NCBI RefSeq assembly: GCF_900116665.1
Contig: NZ_FPBK01000001.1
Coordinates: forward strand, 310,001 to 374,000
DNA length: 64,000 nucleotides
Direction of reading: 5' to 3'
From: Pustulibacterium marinum
Lineage (GTDB): Bacteria > Bacteroidota > Bacteroidia > Flavobacteriales > Flavobacteriaceae
A program made the position numbers and the translations under genes. The stretch's first letter is position 1. Each line of letters starts with the position of its first letter. Under the pieces are notes generated by a model, which ran no database searches, was not told the DNA's origin, and saw only the letters and a list, made by a program, of their open reading frames with translations. Positions 60,821 through 64,000 of the stretch are shown piece by piece.

Positions 60821-61795
60821 TTAAAATAAATCGTTCGCAGTTATACTTTTATCGTGTTTTGTGTAGTCAACAGGTCTTTTTGCGAAGAAATCGTCTAAGC
60901 TATTCGCAAAAACTTCTTCTTCAAACCAGCGTAAAGGAGCGTATTCTTCGGCTGTAACACCGTATATTTTGTCCATACCTATTTTCTCCATGCTGTCATC
61001 TATACGAAACTTCATGAAGTTTAATAAGTCTTCTTTCTTAACATTTTCTAGGTGACCGTCTTCAAAAATCCAGTCTAAAATTTTTCCTTCAATATCTAAA
61101 GAGTGTTTTACAGTTTCTTTGATATGTGCAATGGTCTCATCATCAAAAAAGTCTGGGTATTCCTCTTTAATTTTGTTAACAAGATAGATTCCTCCATTTG
61201 CGTGAATTTGCTCATCCACAGAAGTCCAGGCGATAATGTTGCTTACATTTTTCATTAAACCTCTGAAACGGGTAAATGATAAAATAATGGCAAACTGACT
61301 GAAAAGAGATACATTTTCTATAAGAATAGAGAATAATATCAAGGAAACTACATATTTTTTATTGTCTTGCGAGTTGGCATTTTGCAACGCTTGTGATAAA
61401 TATTCCACACGCTCTTTAATGACAGGAACTTCTAGCAAGTCTCTAAATTCATTATTATATCCCAAAACTTCTAACAGCCTTGAGTAAGCCTCTGAATGTC
61501 TAAACTCACACTCAGCAAATGTAGTTCCTAATCCATTTAATTCTGGTTTTGGAAAGTGATTATAGATGTTTCCCCAAAAAGATTTTACGGCTACTTCTAT
61601 TTGAGCAATAGCCAATAAACTGTGCTTTATAGCAGTTTTTTCTGCTTGATTTAAATGAGAATGGAAGTCTTGCGTATCTGCTGTAAAATCAACTTCGCTA
61701 TGTACCCAATACGCTTTGTTAATTGCTTCGGTAAATTGTAATACATCTGGGTACTCAAATGGTTTGTAGTTCACTCTTCTGTCAAAAATGGCCAT
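60821..61795 (-). CDS. nrdB: Ribonucleoside-diphosphate reductase, beta subunit
   Basis: 324 residues. Metal ligands and radical site are visible: E67 (AQIEVAV, Glu in place of the more usual Asp), E97 and H100 with radical tyrosine Y104 in ECEFRHSEAYS, Glu in LIENVSL, and Glu/His in DEQIHANGG. The C-terminus (TKHDKSITANDLF) is the tail that docks on the alpha subunit. There is no ATP-cone at either end; a stop codon lies in frame directly before the ATG. It precedes nrdA. Confidence 0.95.
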   Translation of the reverse strand: MAIFDRRVNYKPFEYPDVLQFTEAINKAYWVHSEVDFTADTQDFHSHLNQAEKTAIKHSLLAIAQIEVAVKSFWGNIYNHFPKPELNGLGTTFAECEFRHSEAYSRLLEVLGYNNEFRDLLEVPVIKERVEYLSQALQNANSQDNKKYVVSLILFSILIENVSLFSQFAIILSFTRFRGLMKNVSNIIAWTSVDEQIHANGGIYLVNKIKEEYPDFFDDETIAHIKETVKHSLDIEGKILDWIFEDGHLENVKKEDLLNFMKFRIDDSMEKIGMDKIYGVTAEEYAPLRWFEEEVFANSLDDFFAKRPVDYTKHDKSITANDLF

Positions 61796-62116
61796 AAGTC
61801 ACACTGTTTTTAAAAATGTTCTTTTTCTACTTTTTTGTAATGTTTTTGAAATCAGGTTTCTGGAAAAAATGAATAGGGTGATGTTCATTTTTTATTGAGA
61901 AAACTAAGTTAAGTTTTCAAAACTTTTAATTTTCTAAAAATCGAAAAAAGATTTGAAAAGGTTATTAACAGCTTGTGAAGTGCCTTTTTATCAGGGTTTT
62001 GTGTTTTTTTAGCCTGTTGAATGTTTACAATTATTAAACAAAAAATGATAACAATCTAACTTTTAGATAATACAAAGTTTACAATTTTGCAAACTCTTTA
62101 ACCAACCTTACTATAC
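61796..62116. other. AT-rich divergent intergenic region between nrdB and the TPR regulator
   Basis: About 320 bases with no ORF of coding character. It must hold the nrdB and TPR-HTH promoters, but no exact TAnnTTTG box with a good -33 element was found on either strand. No NrdR-type box was recognised. One TTATTAACA near 61963 resembles a DnaA box loosely. Confidence 0.4.
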
Positions 62117-63700
62117 ATGAATTCTACAAAATTGTTGCCCATTTTAGTGTTTTTTACCGCGCTTTCATTTGGTCAAAACCTAGCTGATTTACCAGTTTCC
62201 AATACATCAAAGGATTCGTTGTTTTATGCTTATAAAAATCAACTTAAAGAAGCGAAAGAAAATAAATCAATACAAAAAACATGTGAGATATACATACAAC
62301 TGGGAAATTTTTTTAAGCAATCTGGAATTTTTCCTGAAGCCATAAAACAGCTGAATGAGGCTGCAAGTTTAGCCAAAGAATTGAAAAATGATTCATTACA
62401 AGTAGCTGTGGAAAATCAATTGGGGGAAATTCAGTTGTTGTTGAAGAATTATGATAAAGCCCAAAACTATCTTTCCAAAAGTATTCAAACAGCCACAACT
62501 TCTCATTTTCAGAAACTGGAGGCCATTGCTTATGAATTACTGGGAACCACCTATGAGAAGCAATCGAATTATTTATTGGCGCTGGAGCATCAAGAAAAAA
62601 GTTTGGCTTTGTTTGAAGCATTGGCAGATCATGAAGGTATTGCCATAGTGAATGAAAATATTGGAAGCATTTATGAAGATTTGGAGCAGTATGAGAAAGC
62701 TCGGGGCTATTTCATGAAATCCTACGCCTATTTTGTTCAGATTGATCATAAAGGTAGTATGAATGTTTTAAATAATATAGGTGATACTTTTAGGAAGACA
62801 GGAGATTATGAAACCGGTATCTACTACACGGAAAAAGCAAAAGAGTTGGCAAAGCAATACAAAGACGGTCATCAACTAGAAAGTGCCTATAGAGATTTGG
62901 CTAAGAATTATGTTTTCCAAAATGATTACAAGAAGGCGTACGAGTATTTGCAAAAGAGTAATAAGGTAAAGGAGCGTGAATTTTATTCGCAGAATTTTGA
63001 TCAGATGAACGTATTGCAAACCGTATACGATACAAAAGTGAAGGAAGATCAAATATTGTCTTTAACGCAGCAAAATCAAATAAATAAAGCGCGTCAAAAC
63101 CTCATGTGGTTCGCAATTTTAGTACTGATTTTAGGAGGAACTACTTTTTATTTTTTATTGAACAAAAAGCGAAAAGCAAATATTCAGTTACAGGAATATG
63201 AGCAGCGAATGATGCGAGCAGAACTGAAGCAAAAAGAAATAGAGGAAAAAAATCTTCAAAATGAAATCCATTTAAAAACGGCATCACTTTCAAAATACAG
63301 CTTGAATTTAGCTCAGAAAAACAAATTGATTACAGATGTTGCTGCAATGCTTACCAAAATTTCAGGAAGGTCCAAAGTAGATATTCATGCAAAATTGAAG
63401 TCGCTAGCCAAAGAGTTGGAAGATTCTTTGCAACACGATGATGAATGGGAAGAGTTTATGCACTTCTTTGAAGACATTCATCCAGACTTCATCAAGAATA
63501 TTTCAAAAGCATCGGAGCAAGGTTTAACGTCAACCGAATTGCGCTTGGCCATGTTACTTCGTTTAAATCTTTCCTCCAAAGAAATAGCTTCTGTTTTAAG
63601 AGTAACACCAGATAGTGTTCGGGTAGCTAGATATCGTCTTCGAAAAAAATTACCCATAGATCACAAACAAGAATTGGTAAATTTCATGTTAGATATGTAG
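62117..63700 (+). CDS. TPR-domain transmembrane regulator with LuxR-type HTH
   Basis: 527 residues. A signal peptide (ends LSFGQN) is followed by a TPR region (about 35-300), one membrane helix (about 330-352; MWFAILVLILGGTTFYFLL), a coiled coil (about 355-400) and a C-terminal LuxR/GerE-type HTH (about 470-525; LTSTELRLAMLLRLNLSSKEIASVLRVTPDSVRVARYRLRKKL). Such membrane-spanning regulators are common in Flavobacteriia and often sit before TonB-receptor loci. The next gene is a TonB-linked receptor, so control of it is a fair guess. Confidence 0.9.
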   Translation: MNSTKLLPILVFFTALSFGQNLADLPVSNTSKDSLFYAYKNQLKEAKENKSIQKTCEIYIQLGNFFKQSGIFPEAIKQLNEAASLAKELKNDSLQVAVENQLGEIQLLLKNYDKAQNYLSKSIQTATTSHFQKLEAIAYELLGTTYEKQSNYLLALEHQEKSLALFEALADHEGIAIVNENIGSIYEDLEQYEKARGYFMKSYAYFVQIDHKGSMNVLNNIGDTFRKTGDYETGIYYTEKAKELAKQYKDGHQLESAYRDLAKNYVFQNDYKKAYEYLQKSNKVKEREFYSQNFDQMNVLQTVYDTKVKEDQILSLTQQNQINKARQNLMWFAILVLILGGTTFYFLLNKKRKANIQLQEYEQRMMRAELKQKEIEEKNLQNEIHLKTASLSKYSLNLAQKNKLITDVAAMLTKISGRSKVDIHAKLKSLAKELEDSLQHDDEWEEFMHFFEDIHPDFIKNISKASEQGLTSTELRLAMLLRLNLSSKEIASVLRVTPDSVRVARYRLRKKLPIDHKQELVNFMLDM

Positions 63701-63866
63701 CAATGTTACCATCTTTTGCCTTCATGTTATTGTAATGTAAAGAAATCTTAATTGTTGCCTTGTTGTTCATGTGTTTTTTAGTGATTGTATACCTTTTGTT
63801 GCTATTGAGTTTACATTCTAATTAACTGACAAACATATTTTTGGATCAAATTTCAAAAACACAATA

Positions 63867-64000
63867 ATGAAACTAACAACCACACTTAAAATTACATTTG
63901 TAACATGGATTGTTGCTTTGTTTACCGGTTTTGCACAACCGGGAAACGGTAATATTCATGGTACAATTACTGACGATTACGGAATTTATGTTCCGGGAGC
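63867..64000 (+). CDS. SusC/RagA-type TonB-linked outer-membrane protein, N-terminal part
   Basis: 44 residues before the window ends. The signal peptide MKLTTTLKITFVTWIVALFT leads to a carboxypeptidase-regulatory-like start (NIHGTITDDYGIYVPGA), the pattern of SusC-like receptors and some other TonB receptors. Barrel and plug lie outside the window. It stands about 170 bases after the TPR-HTH regulator gene and may be its target. A SusD partner cannot be judged. Confidence 0.75.
   Translation, partial: MKLTTTLKITFVTWIVALFTGFAQPGNGNIHGTITDDYGIYVPG

Overview
The window looks like chromosomal DNA of a member of the Bacteroidota, most likely a marine-type Flavobacteriaceae. The DNA is AT-rich. 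Start regions carry the Bacteroidota sigma promoter form (TTTG, then about 19-22 bases, then TAnnTTTG) instead of strong Shine-Dalgarno sites. Two secreted proteins end in type IX secretion (Por) sorting domains. TonB-linked receptors, DUF4249 lipoproteins, GH97, LytTR and propeller-type signalling proteins, and an IntDOT-like integrase are all typical of the group. No species is claimed.

Layout. 1-7970: housekeeping genes (mreB, purH, an ABC permease, adenine deaminase, OsmC, recJ). 8071-15243: a GH97 lipoprotein, a secreted TIG-domain metallopeptidase, an MFS exporter and a split ThrE amino-acid exporter. 15312-18255: an unknown protein overlapping a TPR sensor kinase and its LuxR-type regulator. 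18252-24640: mostly minus-strand metabolism (lpxH, queD, a DUF3037/HipA-like pair, a crotonase, a MATE pump) plus a plus-strand 2OG-Fe oxygenase and a universal stress protein. 24650-28332: tRNA-Ala(GGC) followed by a candidate small integrative element with a tyrosine recombinase, a lipoprotein and a Fic protein whose promoter is covered by two palindromes. 28475-36276: a five-gene surface or uptake island (secreted protein, TonB receptor, two DUF4249 lipoproteins, a plug-like protein without a barrel). 36347-44878: a frameshifted secreted gene, a 1131-residue beta-helix protein with a type IX signal, and a LytS/LytTR-type two-component pair. 45501-51141: an AraC-family regulator and a redox cluster (Bcr/CflA-type pump, two hydroxynitrile-lyase-like cupins, a Tat-signal alcohol dehydrogenase, an aldo/keto reductase, a tautomerase). 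51171-64000: a porin-like protein, gdhA, an M16 peptidase pair, rplU-rpmA, nrdAB, a TPR-HTH regulator and the start of another TonB receptor.

How genes may work together. The AraC cluster looks like one regulon: direct TTTGAAA repeats exactly 21 bp apart stand before both the pump gene and the first cupin gene, and an inverted pair of related half-sites stands before the regulator. The Fic gene looks self-regulated: its protein appears to end in a winged helix and its -7 box and start codon lie inside a 12+12 palindrome. These two regulatory circuits and the tRNA-linked element carrying the Fic gene are the most unusual features seen. All domain assignments come from reading motifs by eye; no database search was run.
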